DNA of 14,966 nt from CAJQQY01 sp964352225 (GTDB lineage Bacteria > Bacteroidota > Bacteroidia > Chitinophagales > Saprospiraceae): the NCBI GenBank assembly GCA_964352225.1, contig CAYGRM010000146.1, positions 1-14,966 on the forward strand, written 5' to 3'. Below, piece by piece: positions 14,702-14,966 of the stretch (position 1 is the stretch's first letter; the number at the start of each line of letters is the position of its first letter). The position numbers and the translations under genes were made by a program. The notes beneath the pieces are model-generated. The model was not told the origin of the DNA. It ran no database searches and was given only the letters and a program-made list of their open reading frames with translations.

Positions 14702-14966
14702 ATGAAAAAAATACTTCCATTACTTAATTGGCTATCTCATCTTATTCCTACTACTCAGGTAATAAAAATCACCAATCAACAATTATTTATTCCTGTCTAC
14801 CATACCCTTCAAGGAGATTATCCCCTCCCCCACATTCACCATTTATATCCGCCAAAAACCATTGCTCAATTTGAGCAAGACTTAGATTTTATACTAAAAC
14901 ATTATCACCCCATTTCTTTAGAAGAATTATATCAAATTGTTATTGGAAATCAACCACTAAAAAAAA
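14702..14966 (+). CDS. Polysaccharide-deacetylase-like protein, N-terminal part only
   Basis: ATG 14702 opens a frame of 88 complete codons that runs off the right end. The visible part has the short opening characteristic of Bacteroidota NodB-type deacetylases: a FIPVYHTLQGD segment followed by LPHIHHLYPPKTIAQFEQDL and LDFILKHYHPISLEEL. The catalytic Asp and the His pair that bind the metal lie further along and are not visible, so activity cannot be judged. No signal peptide is evident. Neighbouring glycan genes agree with a role in modifying cell-surface polysaccharide, but that is context only. Confidence 0.75.
   Translation, partial: MKKILPLLNWLSHLIPTTQVIKITNQQLFIPVYHTLQGDYPLPHIHHLYPPKTIAQFEQDLDFILKHYHPISLEELYQIVIGNQPLKK

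Overview
The window reads as a fragment of a Bacteroidota chromosome, most likely from a marine or environmental Saprospiria- or Flavobacteriia-like lineage. The DNA is AT-rich. Promoter-like boxes match the Bacteroidota -7 consensus TAnnTTTG. Several secreted proteins end in type IX secretion (T9SS) sorting domains, and one carries SprB-type repeats with a gliding-motility-type C-terminus. Two runs of exactly 100 N show that this is a scaffold with unclosed gaps. The lineage is inferred; no rRNA or marker gene is present.

Layout: (1) 1-854, minus: 3'-truncated exported protein with two PDZ domains and an acidic tail. (2) 1107-4058, minus: large secreted S8 subtilase with P-like, FN3, PKD and T9SS sorting domains, with a clear terminator after it. 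(3) 4293-5109, minus: tandem array of at least four very small genes (47-50 codons) for double-glycine-leader peptides whose predicted mature part holds two SDPPP[W/F]G blocks. The array ends in a perfect 14-bp terminator and is broken by two assembly gaps, so the true copy number is unknown. Upstream are three GTAA-N5-TTAC half-palindromes exactly 22 bp apart. This array is the most novel item in the window. (4) 5649-6566, plus: three tightly packed small membrane proteins of unknown function. (5) 6616-7443, plus: DUF695-RraB protein flanked by a 9-bp inverted repeat and an attC-like imperfect hairpin, suggesting a mobile or cassette-like gene. (6) 7687-9966 and 10072-12411, plus: two T9SS cargo proteins, a CotH/lamin-tail protein with a type A sorting domain and an SprB-repeat protein with a type B (gliding-motility) sorting domain, each preceded by a TAnnTTTG box. 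(7) 12830-14379, plus: wlbB/wbpD-like acetyltransferase and wlbA/wbpB-like dehydrogenase, overlapping by 4 bp. They act on UDP-GlcNAc3NAcA-type sugars for surface polysaccharide. (8) 14702-end, plus: the N-terminus of a polysaccharide-deacetylase-like protein.

How the genes relate: most of the window serves the cell surface and exterior (T9SS cargo, glycan precursors, polysaccharide modification). The peptide array has no obvious maturase or exporter within the window, so its processing and transport would have to be supplied from elsewhere. The genes are mostly separate transcription units with their own terminators. Only the peptide array, the 5649-6566 trio and the wlbB-wlbA pair look like operons.
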